Assembly: GCA_001298545.1 (NCBI GenBank)
Contig: LJCX01000026.1
Span: forward strand, 186,001 to 250,000
Direction of reading: 5' to 3'
Source of the DNA: Actinobacteria bacterium OV320
GTDB taxonomy: Bacteria; Actinomycetota; Actinomycetes; Streptomycetales; Streptomycetaceae
DNA: 64,000 bases
Part shown: positions 33,248 to 40,471 of the stretch, one piece after another
Position numbering within the stretch: the stretch's first letter is position 1
How the letters are laid out: every line of letters starts with the position of its first letter
Notes under the pieces: generated by a model
What the model was told of the DNA's origin: nothing
The model's input: only the letters and a program-made list of their open reading frames with translations
Database searches by the model: none
Made by a program: the position numbers and the translations under genes

Positions 33248-34831
33248 TCAGAGGCCCGACCCCAAGCTCTGCGTCGTGTAGGCGCACTCCGTGTAGATGT
33301 AGCCCGACTGGAGCTTGGCCGTGTCCGAGGCGGGCGTGGCGGAGCTGTCGCCGTTCGGCTTGTGCAGGAAGAACGTGGTGCCGACCGGCAGGCTGATGGT
33401 GCGCTGCGGATAGTTCTTGCCGCTGTCGTTGCACGGCTCGAACGACGGGTTGATGGTGCTGCTGAAGGAGTACGCCTTGCAGCTGCCGCAGGCCTTGAGG
33501 GTGAAGCTGCCGGTGACCGGGCCCGTGAAGAGGACCGTGACCGCGTCAGGACTGTCGTTCTGCACGGTGACCGAGATGCTGCCGCCGGTACGGGTCGTCG
33601 GCAGCTTCTTGCCCGCGGCCGGCACGGTCTGGGCGATCTCCGCCGCTATGGCGATCTTCTTCGCCAGGCCGGCGTTCTTGGCGGTCTTGTGGGCGGAGGC
33701 GTACTCCGTCATGGTCGTCTGCGCCGACTCGAAGTCGCCGTCCCGGTACTGGTCCACGCCGCAGGTGTACGTGCCGGTGTCGGCGCTGGTCGTGGCCCGT
33801 CGGCTGTCCTTGTCGAGAGCGGCGCCGATGTCCGCCTGCCCGGCCTCCAGGCCGTCGATCTGGGAGCCGAGCGTGCGCAGCCGCTGGACCGCGGAGCAGG
33901 GTTCGGCCCCGTGCAGGTCCTTCTCCGTACGGACTACGGCGGCGGCCACGGCGGGTTCGACCTTCGCGGCCTGCTCCGACTCGGGGAAGGTGGTCAGCAG
34001 CTCCCCGTACTGCGACCCCCAGTTGGCCTCGCCCGCCGTGAGCGCCGTCGACGCGCACTCGTACAGCGAGGTGGCCAGCCGGTCGTCGGGCCAGGTCTTC
34101 AGTGCCCCGAGATCCGTCCCGGGCAGGCTCTTGGGAACCGTCCGCAGATACTTCAGCGGCTCCACCGCCTCGCAGTAGTCGCCCTGCGCGTACGCGGCTC
34201 CGACTGTCGTGTAGTAGGTCTTCATCCGGGCGGGCACCCGCTCGGCCGCCCGGGAACCGGAGTGGTCGGACCTGAGATCCGCGTAGACGCCCAGCGCCTT
34301 GCGGTAGTCGGCCTGGGCCGAGTTGAACGGCTTGTCAGCCGCGGCCTGCACCAGCTCGTCGGCCTCGTCGAGCCGGTCGAGCAGCATCTGCTGGGTCGCT
34401 TCGTCCCGCGCACTGTCGTACAGCACGACACCCCCGGCCGGCACGACGAGCAGGAGCAGTCCGAGGCCGAGCGCGAGCGGCGCCCGCCGGAGTCCCGTCA
34501 GCCGGGTGCGCAGGCCCACGCGCGCACCGTCCGCCGCCACCGCGACGAGGAACAGGACGTACAGGAAGAGAGCGAGAGCCGGGACACCGTCCGGGTCGGC
34601 CGGCAGCGCCACGAACAGCAGGACGGCGGTGGCGGCCCAGCACAGCGCCATCAGCGCCCAGCGGCGCACCAGCGCGTAACCCAGGCCCAGACCACTGAGG
34701 TTGAGCACGGCCACCGCGACGGCCCGAGCGCCGTCCGCCGGCGCCGGCGGCGGGGCCGACGGCATGGGCGGAACGTAATAGAAGGTGTTGTGGTCGGTGT
34801 CGTTGTATCTGCCGTACTGGTCCCCCGACAT
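33248..34831 (-). CDS. Large membrane protein with extracytoplasmic helical domain, unknown function
   Basis: A 527-residue protein. Residues 1-33 are Pro/Ser-rich and cytoplasmic; about four membrane helices span 36-138 (AVAVAVLNLSGLGLGYALV, ALMALCWAATAVLLFVAL, ALALFLYVLFLVAVA, LALGLGLLLLVVPAGG). The remaining ~390 residues are probably extracytoplasmic, with tetratricopeptide-like helical stretches (YCEAVEPLKYLRTVP; YRDGDFESAQTTMTEYASA) and a C-terminal beta domain (GGSISVTVQNDSPDAVTVLF). Seven or more cysteines in the outer part suggest disulphides. I do not recognise the family. It is in the same orientation as dacB, 147 bp upstream. Confidence 0.7.
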   Translation of the reverse strand: MSGDQYGRYNDTDHNTFYYVPPMPSAPPPAPADGARAVAVAVLNLSGLGLGYALVRRWALMALCWAATAVLLFVALPADPDGVPALALFLYVLFLVAVAADGARVGLRTRLTGLRRAPLALGLGLLLLVVPAGGVVLYDSARDEATQQMLLDRLDEADELVQAAADKPFNSAQADYRKALGVYADLRSDHSGSRAAERVPARMKTYYTTVGAAYAQGDYCEAVEPLKYLRTVPKSLPGTDLGALKTWPDDRLATSLYECASTALTAGEANWGSQYGELLTTFPESEQAAKVEPAVAAAVVRTEKDLHGAEPCSAVQRLRTLGSQIDGLEAGQADIGAALDKDSRRATTSADTGTYTCGVDQYRDGDFESAQTTMTEYASAHKTAKNAGLAKKIAIAAEIAQTVPAAGKKLPTTRTGGSISVTVQNDSPDAVTVLFTGPVTGSFTLKACGSCKAYSFSSTINPSFEPCNDSGKNYPQRTISLPVGTTFFLHKPNGDSSATPASDTAKLQSGYIYTECAYTTQSLGSGL

Positions 34832-34983
34832 GGCGGCTCCCCCCGGTCAACTGCGTCCGCACGTCTACGATTTGTCAGTGTACGGGCGAAGCGAACGGGC
34901 CGACAGGGGCGTAGGGGTTCCTGCATACGATCCGGGCCGGGAGCGGTGCGGCCGAAAGGAGCCGGTCGGCGGAACGCGGGCCG

Positions 34984-35012
34984 GGCCGCCACAGGGGGCA
35001 TGTGTGGCGGCC
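34984..35012 (-). terminator. Hairpin after surface-protein copy 2
   Basis: Arms GGCCGCCAC / GTGGCGGCC, the same stem as at 5888-5917, follow the stop codon of the second surface-protein gene. The neighbouring GGCTTCGCTATCGCGTC is also shared between the copies. Confidence 0.7.
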
Positions 35013-35040
35013 GCGGCTTCGCTATCGCGTCAGGCATGGG

Positions 35041-35652
35041 TCAGGCCACACCCCCCACCGTCTTCTTGCGGCGCAGGGCGTAGAGGCCGGTGCCGGCGAC
35101 GGCGAGGACGCCGAGTCCGGCCGCGGTCGCCGAGGGGGTGGCGAGGCCGCCGCCGCCGGTGTGCATGCCGCCGCTGGGCTTGTCGTGCTCCTTGCTCCAG
35201 CCGCCGGACTCCTCTTCCTTCCCGCCGTTCCAGGAGTCCTTGCCGTGCTCGGTGTCCTTGTCCTTGTACGTCTCGGGGTCGTACTTGGGGTCCTTCGCCG
35301 CGCCGTGGTCGCCGCTGTCGTTCACCGAGGCGAGCGCGCCGCCGCCGGTGTGGATGCCGCCGTGCGGGGAGTCGTGCTCCTCCTTGCCGTGCTCCTTGCC
35401 CTGCTCCTCCTTGCCCTGCTCCTCCTTGCCGTGCTCCTTGCCCTGCTCCTCCTTGCCGGAGGAGGAGTCCTCCTCCTTGCTGTACGAGGAGTCGTCCTCG
35501 TTGTCGTGCTCCTTGCTGGACGAGGAGCTGTCCTCCTTGCTGTAGGAAGAGTCGTCGTGGTCCGTGTCACCGGCGGCGTAGGCGCCGGGGGCGCCGACGG
35601 CGAAGGCGGCCGAAGCCACCGCGGTGGCCAGGATCATGCGAGCTGAACGCAT
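35041..35652 (-). CDS. Small secreted, C-terminally membrane-anchored surface protein (copy 2)
   Basis: A 203-residue near-duplicate of the 5284-5859 protein, inverted. Signal peptide, the HTGGGALASVND and HTGGGGLATPSAT motifs and the C-terminal helix with YALRRKKTVG are retained. Differences are concentrated in the Ser/Lys/Glu repeat region (an extra SSKEHDNEDDSSYSKEE segment and an extra EEQGK unit; the STGEHG segment is shortened). No sortase gene follows this copy, so anchoring would depend on the 5.9-kb sortase or another one. The copies differ mainly by repeat-unit gain or loss, which suggests a recent duplication or ongoing gene conversion. Confidence 0.82.
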   Translation of the reverse strand: MRSARMILATAVASAAFAVGAPGAYAAGDTDHDDSSYSKEDSSSSSKEHDNEDDSSYSKEEDSSSGKEEQGKEHGKEEQGKEEQGKEHGKEEHDSPHGGIHTGGGALASVNDSGDHGAAKDPKYDPETYKDKDTEHGKDSWNGGKEEESGGWSKEHDKPSGGMHTGGGGLATPSATAAGLGVLAVAGTGLYALRRKKTVGGVA

Positions 35653-35990
35653 CTGATGGTCCTTCCGTCACGACCGGGCAGCCGACACTTCGTCAGCTGA
35701 CACGACCCGGCCTGACGTGATCCACCGTCAGCCAGCGAGCCCCGCTCCACCACTCAAGGCGCTCACCCGGGTGAAGCGGCCCGCCATCCCGGGGACCCCG
35801 CCCCGCCTAGTCGTCCTCCCGGGGACGACCACTCCGACGGAGTAGTGGCGAAACGATTCGCGGGGTGAACGGGGCCCGCCGTCCGATCATCTCCGAGGGC
35901 ACGCGGCGATCCTGGTGCAGGCCTTCGTTCCCTCGGCGGACCTGGGCTTTTCTCTCTACCGACCCTCATTTCCCGGCAAGGAGTTCCGCT
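35653..35990. promoter_or_regulatory. Intergenic region: duplicated promoter plus palindromes
   Basis: This 338-bp gap lies between surface-protein copy 2 and the DUF6355-like gene. Positions 35653-35780 are the inverted counterpart of 5158-5283 and end at a near-palindrome with core TCACCCGGGTGA (35763-35774). Further right are a hairpin GTCGTCC/GGACGAC (35810-35829) and an overlapping inverted repeat ACTCC-GAC-GGAGT (35831-35843). No coding potential was recognised. Confidence 0.55.
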
Positions 35991-36284
35991 GTGCGTGTTC
36001 GTCGTACGGTGCTCAGCACCCTCGGTTCCGTCGCTCTCGTCCTCACCTCTCTGGGTGCACTGACCGCCGCCACCGCGGGTCCCGCGGCCGCGAACCCGTG
36101 CGGCTTCTACGAGACCGGTTCCGACGCCTACTACAACCACTGCACGTCGGACGGCTCACGCGTGGTCATCAAGGTCGAGGTGGCCTGGGCGGCCGACTAC
36201 GAGCGGTGCGTCGGTCCCGGCACGTCGTGGCTGGGCTCCGCCGCCAAGATCCAGGGCGCCCACTACACCGGCCGCACCTGCTGA
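35991..36284 (+). CDS. Small secreted Cys-containing protein (DUF6355-like)
   Basis: A 97-residue protein. GTG start at 35991 follows AAGGAG by 7 nt. Signal peptide to about residue 34 (SVALVLTSLGALTAATAG, then AAANP); the mature ~62 residues contain CGFYETGSDAYYNHC and RCVGPGTSWLG, ending in GRTC, so four Cys that can form two disulphides. It resembles the DUF6355 family, named for occurrence near natural-product genes; function unknown. A terminator hairpin follows. Confidence 0.75.
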   Translation: MRVRRTVLSTLGSVALVLTSLGALTAATAGPAAANPCGFYETGSDAYYNHCTSDGSRVVIKVEVAWAADYERCVGPGTSWLGSAAKIQGAHYTGRTC

Positions 36285-36311
36285 CGAGCGGTCACTCACT
36301 CCACGGTTTCT

Positions 36312-36343
36312 CGGGGTCCGGGGCGAAGTCGTCCCGGACCCCG
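36312..36343. terminator. Terminator after DUF6355-like gene
   Basis: Perfect 11-bp arms CGGGGTCCGGG / CCCGGACCCCG with a 10-nt loop, between two convergent genes. Confidence 0.85.
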
Positions 36344-36391
36344 CGTGTCTGTCCACCGGCCCGGTCGGGGGTGGTGCGGGCCGGTGCGCCG

Positions 36392-37252
36392 TCACCGGTC
36401 CGGTCGGTCCAGGACCCTCAGCAGACGGTCGGCGAACTCCTTCGGGGACTCGACGGCTCCGAGGTGGCCGCCCGGGAACTCGACGAGCCCGGATCCCAGC
36501 AGCTCCGCGAGGCGGGCGGCCGGTCCGTACAACGGGAGTTGACGGCGGGAGTCGCGCCCGGCGGCCGGCACCAGCTTGTGCGCCACGGACCGGAGCGCGC
36601 CGAGGTCGGGTACGGCCGAGGAGAACGGGCGCAGGACGCGGCCCAGGAAGACCGGCAGATTGGTGTGCATCCGGACGGCCATCTCCCGTATCTCGGGCGG
36701 CAGTTCCGTGGGCTGCGCGGGCGCCTGCGGGCCCGGCCCGTCCGCCAGACCCTCGCCGAGCCGGATCATGGCGGCGTCGGCGCCCTCGGTGCGGAAGGTC
36801 TCGCGTACCTCGGCGAACAGCGCTCGATGCGGGGCGGGGTCCTCCAGCAGTTCCAGCAGCGGCGGCTCGTGCGCGACCACCCGGCGCAGCCGCTCGGGGT
36901 GACGGGCGAGCAGCTCCACCGCGACCACGGCGCCGGAGCTGCAGCCGAGGACGAACGCCTCTTCGTCGGGGGAGAGCAGTTCGAGCAAGCGATGGGCGTC
37001 GTCGCTCCAGACCGGCACCTCTTCGTCGGCGCGTGGAGTGTCCGCCGGGCCGTCGAGAGGGCTGCGGGACAGACCTCGCGGGTCGTACGAGACGACCGTG
37101 TAGCGGGTGGCCAGCTCCGGTGCCATGCCCGCGTACAGTCCGGCGTCCCCGGCGCCGCCGGGGATGAGCAGCAGGACCGGTCCGCTGCCGAGGGTCTCGT
37201 AGTGGAGGGTGGCGCCGGGCACTGCCAGGGTGCCGGTCCGGGGCGGGTTCAT
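36392..37252 (-). CDS. Alpha/beta-hydrolase
   Basis: A 286-residue alpha/beta-hydrolase. After GATLHYETLGSGPVLLLIPGG (oxyanion region split by the turn), the nucleophile elbow is GCSSG (VLGCSSGAVVAVELLA) and the catalytic His is in FPGGHLGAVESP near the C-terminus. Related proteins are esterases or epoxide-hydrolase-like enzymes; the substrate is unknown. The ATG at 37252 is preferred because GGAG lies 6 nt upstream; an ATG at 37294 adds 14 residues. A consensus-like promoter with CTAGG inverted repeats lies upstream. Confidence 0.85.
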   Translation of the reverse strand: MNPPRTGTLAVPGATLHYETLGSGPVLLLIPGGAGDAGLYAGMAPELATRYTVVSYDPRGLSRSPLDGPADTPRADEEVPVWSDDAHRLLELLSPDEEAFVLGCSSGAVVAVELLARHPERLRRVVAHEPPLLELLEDPAPHRALFAEVRETFRTEGADAAMIRLGEGLADGPGPQAPAQPTELPPEIREMAVRMHTNLPVFLGRVLRPFSSAVPDLGALRSVAHKLVPAAGRDSRRQLPLYGPAARLAELLGSGLVEFPGGHLGAVESPKEFADRLLRVLDRPDR

Positions 37253-37309
37253 GGCTTGCTCCAGTCGGTTGTCCGTGCGGGCGAGGGCGCTCATGCCCCC
37301 GCCCGGTTT

Positions 37310-37340
37310 CCTAGTATCCCTAGGTTTCTGCCTAGCTCAA
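37310..37340 (-). promoter_or_regulatory. Promoter/operator of the alpha/beta-hydrolase gene
   Basis: Read leftward, a -35-like TTGAGC (37340-37335) and a -10-like TACTAG (37316-37311) are 18 bp apart. CCTAG occurs at 37310, 37319 and 37331, and CTAGG-TTTCTG-CCTAG (37320-37335) is a perfect inverted repeat within the spacer, placed to block polymerase. Likely a TetR- or MarR-type operator. Confidence 0.5.
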
Positions 37341-37460
37341 CAAGTTATTAACCCGTGCCGCCATCCCTGAACAGCCGGAACGCGCCATGTGTAACTCTGG
37401 GTAATCTCTCTCCTGTCGTACAGTCGAAGCCGGGGAGGAAGACCGGAGGGAGGGGATGGC

Positions 37461-40421
37461 GTGCCGCTGGAGCCGCTTCGGTTCGCGGTCCTGGGGGCCG
37501 TTCGGGTCTTCCGGGGGGATGCGGAACTGGAACTCGGAGGACCGCAGGAACGTGCCTTCCTGGCCCTGCTGCTGGTCGGAGCGGGGCGGCCGGTCGCCGT
37601 GAGCGAGATCGTCGACGTCCTGTGGGGAGCGGCTCCACCGCGCAGCGCGGTCAATGTGGTCCGGCGCCATGTGGGTTCGCTGCGCCGGCTGCTGGAGCCC
37701 GGCCTCGCCGCCCGCGCGGAGGGGCGCCGGCTGGTGCGGGACGCCGGTGGATACCGGCTGGTGACCGACGGTGACTCCTCCGACCTGCTGAGGTTTCGCG
37801 CCCTGTGCGAGGAGGGGCGCCGGATCGCGGACCGGTCGCCCGCGCAGGCGCTCGAACTCCTCACCGAGGCGCTGTCGTTGTGGCGCGGACCCCTCGCCGT
37901 CGGCATTCCCGCGCAGGCCCGTGCGCACCCGGCGTTCGACGCGGTGGACCGTGAGCTGCCGGCCGCCGTGCGGCTGGCGGCGGACGCCGCGCTGCGCGCC
38001 GGAAGGCCGGACGTGGTCCTGGCCGACCTGCGACAGGCCGCCGCGCGGCATCCGTTGGACGAACCCCTCCAGGCGGGACTGCTCCTCGCGCTGGCGGCGG
38101 CCGGCCACCGCTCGGAGGCGCTGGCCGCCTACGAGGCCGTACGGGCGCGGCTGGCCGAGGAACTGGGGATCGACCCCGGAGCGGTACTGCGCGACGCGCG
38201 GGACACGGTGCTGCACGGGGTGCGCGACATGGTGCTGCACGGGGTGCCGGAGGCGGCGGTCGGGTCGTCGTCAGGTGAGTCGAGTGCCGAGGTGTCCGAT
38301 GGCGCGGGCGCGGACGGTTCCCTCGCGGACCCGGCGCCTGCGCACGCGCCTGCGCCGGGTCCGCCGTCACCGCCGGCTCTGCCGCCGCCTGCCCAACTGC
38401 CGCACGGCACAGAGGTGTTCACCGGTCGGGACGCCGAGCTCGACGAGGCGTTCGCGCTGTCCGGTGCGGACGGGTCGGGGCCCGGGACCGTGGTGATCAG
38501 TGCCATCGGCGGTATGGCGGGCGTCGGCAAGACCACGCTCGCGGTGCACTGGGCCCATCGCGTCGCCGACCGGTTCCCCGACGGGCAGCTCTACGTCAAC
38601 CTGCGCGGCTTCGACCCGTCCGGCGCGGTCCTGGATCCGGGGGAAGCGGTCCGGGGGTTCCTCGGTGCGCTCGGTGTACCGCCGGAGCGCGTCCCGCACG
38701 GGGTGGACGCGCAGGCGGCCCTCTACCGCAGCGTGCTCGCCGGCCGCCGGGTCCTCGTGGTCCTGGACAACGCGCGGGACACCGAACAGGTGCGGCCGCT
38801 GCTGCCCGGCTCGCCCGGCTGCCTCACCATCGTCACCAGCCGTGACGAACTGCATGGGCTCGTCGCCGCCCACGGGGCCCACTCCCTGGTCCTGCGCCCG
38901 TTCGACGCCGTCCAGGCGCGGGACTTCCTGGTCCGCCGCCTGGGCGCGGAGCGGGTCGCGGCCGAACCCCGGGCGGCCGACGAGATCAGCGAACTGTGCG
39001 CCGGACTGCCCCTCGCCCTCGCCTGCGTCGCCGCCCGCGCCGCCGGTCACCCCCACTTCCCGCTCGCCGCCGTCGCCGCCGAACTGCGCGAGGCCCACGG
39101 CAGCCTCGACGCCTTCGTCCGCTCCGACGCCTTTGTGGACGTCGGCACGGTCTTCTCCTGGTCCTCGCGCGCGGTCTCGGCGGCGGCCGCCCGGCTGTTC
39201 CGGCTGCTCGCGCTGCACCCCGGCCCCGACCTCTGCCTGCCGGCCGCGGCCGCCCTGGCCGGCCTGCCCGTACGCCGGGCCCGACCGCTGCTGGCCGAGC
39301 TGACCGGACTGCACCTCGTCACCGAACACAGTCCCGGCCGCTACGCCTTCCACGACCTGCTCCGCGCCCACGCCGGCGAACTCGTCCACGAGCGGCACAC
39401 CGAGGCCGACCGTGCGGCGGCCCTGAACCGGCTGCACCACCACTACCTGCACACCGTTCACGCCGCGGACCGGTTGCTGGCCCCCAACGCCGACCCGTTG
39501 CCCCCGCCGCCCGCGCCCGAGGGCGTCCATCCCGAACCCCTCGCCGACGACGACCGCGCCCTGGCCTGGCTCACCGCCGAACACGCGGTCCTGCTCGCCG
39601 TGGTCGAGACGGCCGCCGCGTCGGGACAGCCCGTGCAGGAACGTCTCGCCTGCCAACTGGCCTGGTCCCTGGAGCCGTTCTTCGACCGGCGTGGCCACTG
39701 GCACGACGGGCTCGCCGTGCAGCGCACCGCGCTCGACGCCGCCCGACGGCTCGCCGACCCCGCGCTGGAGGCCCGCGGCCTGCGTGGACTGGCCCGGGTG
39801 GAGGGCCGGCTCGGTCTGCACTCCCGGTCCGTACCCCGACTGGAGCGTGCCCTGGAACTCTTCACCGAGCTGGGCGACGACACGGGCCGGGCCCACACCC
39901 ACCGCAGTCTCGGCTGGGAATGCGACCAGCGGGGCGACCTGCCCGGCGCCCTGCGCCACAACCGGTTCGCCCTCGGCCTCTTCCGTACGCTCGGCGACCG
40001 CGCCGCGCAGGCCAGCGTGCTGAACTCGGTCGGCTGGTACCACGCTCAGCTCGGCGAGTACCGGCGTGCCCTGACGCACTGCTTCGAGGCCCTCACCATG
40101 CTCCAGGAACTCGGGGACCGCTACGGGCAGGCCGCCACCTGGGACAGCATCGCCTACGCCCACCACCACCTCGGCCGCCACCCGCACGCGCTCCTCGGCT
40201 ACCGCAACGCCCTCGCTCTGCTGCGCGACCTGGGCGTGCCCTACGTCGAGGCCGACATCCTGGTCCGGGTCGGCGACACCCACCTCGCCACCGGCGACCA
40301 CGACGGCGCCCGCACCGCGTGGCAGCAGGCCCTGGTCCTGCTCAGGAGCCTGAACCATCCCGACGCCGAGCGGGTCGAGGCACTGCTGAACGCACGGGAC
40401 GGTCACGCCGGTGCCGTCTGA
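37461..40421 (+). CDS. SARP/AfsR-type regulator with NB-ARC and TPR domains
   Basis: A 986-residue regulator. An OmpR-like winged helix (about 5-95, VLGAVRVFRGDAELELGGPQ, then VSEIVDVLWG) and a BTAD domain (about 100-245) form the SARP part. A Ser/Pro/Ala-rich linker precedes an NB-ARC ATPase (about 310-640) with Walker A GMAGVGKTTLA near 350 and VLVVLDNARD as Walker B. C-terminal TPRs follow (about 690-975; GLHSRSVPRLERALELF, GEYRRALTHCFEALTML). This is the AfsR plan; such proteins activate secondary-metabolite or developmental genes. GTG start follows GGAGGGAGG. A second SARP gene begins 50 bp downstream. Confidence 0.9.
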   Translation: MPLEPLRFAVLGAVRVFRGDAELELGGPQERAFLALLLVGAGRPVAVSEIVDVLWGAAPPRSAVNVVRRHVGSLRRLLEPGLAARAEGRRLVRDAGGYRLVTDGDSSDLLRFRALCEEGRRIADRSPAQALELLTEALSLWRGPLAVGIPAQARAHPAFDAVDRELPAAVRLAADAALRAGRPDVVLADLRQAAARHPLDEPLQAGLLLALAAAGHRSEALAAYEAVRARLAEELGIDPGAVLRDARDTVLHGVRDMVLHGVPEAAVGSSSGESSAEVSDGAGADGSLADPAPAHAPAPGPPSPPALPPPAQLPHGTEVFTGRDAELDEAFALSGADGSGPGTVVISAIGGMAGVGKTTLAVHWAHRVADRFPDGQLYVNLRGFDPSGAVLDPGEAVRGFLGALGVPPERVPHGVDAQAALYRSVLAGRRVLVVLDNARDTEQVRPLLPGSPGCLTIVTSRDELHGLVAAHGAHSLVLRPFDAVQARDFLVRRLGAERVAAEPRAADEISELCAGLPLALACVAARAAGHPHFPLAAVAAELREAHGSLDAFVRSDAFVDVGTVFSWSSRAVSAAAARLFRLLALHPGPDLCLPAAAALAGLPVRRARPLLAELTGLHLVTEHSPGRYAFHDLLRAHAGELVHERHTEADRAAALNRLHHHYLHTVHAADRLLAPNADPLPPPPAPEGVHPEPLADDDRALAWLTAEHAVLLAVVETAAASGQPVQERLACQLAWSLEPFFDRRGHWHDGLAVQRTALDAARRLADPALEARGLRGLARVEGRLGLHSRSVPRLERALELFTELGDDTGRAHTHRSLGWECDQRGDLPGALRHNRFALGLFRTLGDRAAQASVLNSVGWYHAQLGEYRRALTHCFEALTMLQELGDRYGQAATWDSIAYAHHHLGRHPHALLGYRNALALLRDLGVPYVEADILVRVGDTHLATGDHDGARTAWQQALVLLRSLNHPDAERVEALLNARDGHAGAV

Positions 40422-40471
40422 CACCCGGCTCCGGCCCGATCACGCCGTCGGACGACGCGTTGGGTGAAGTG

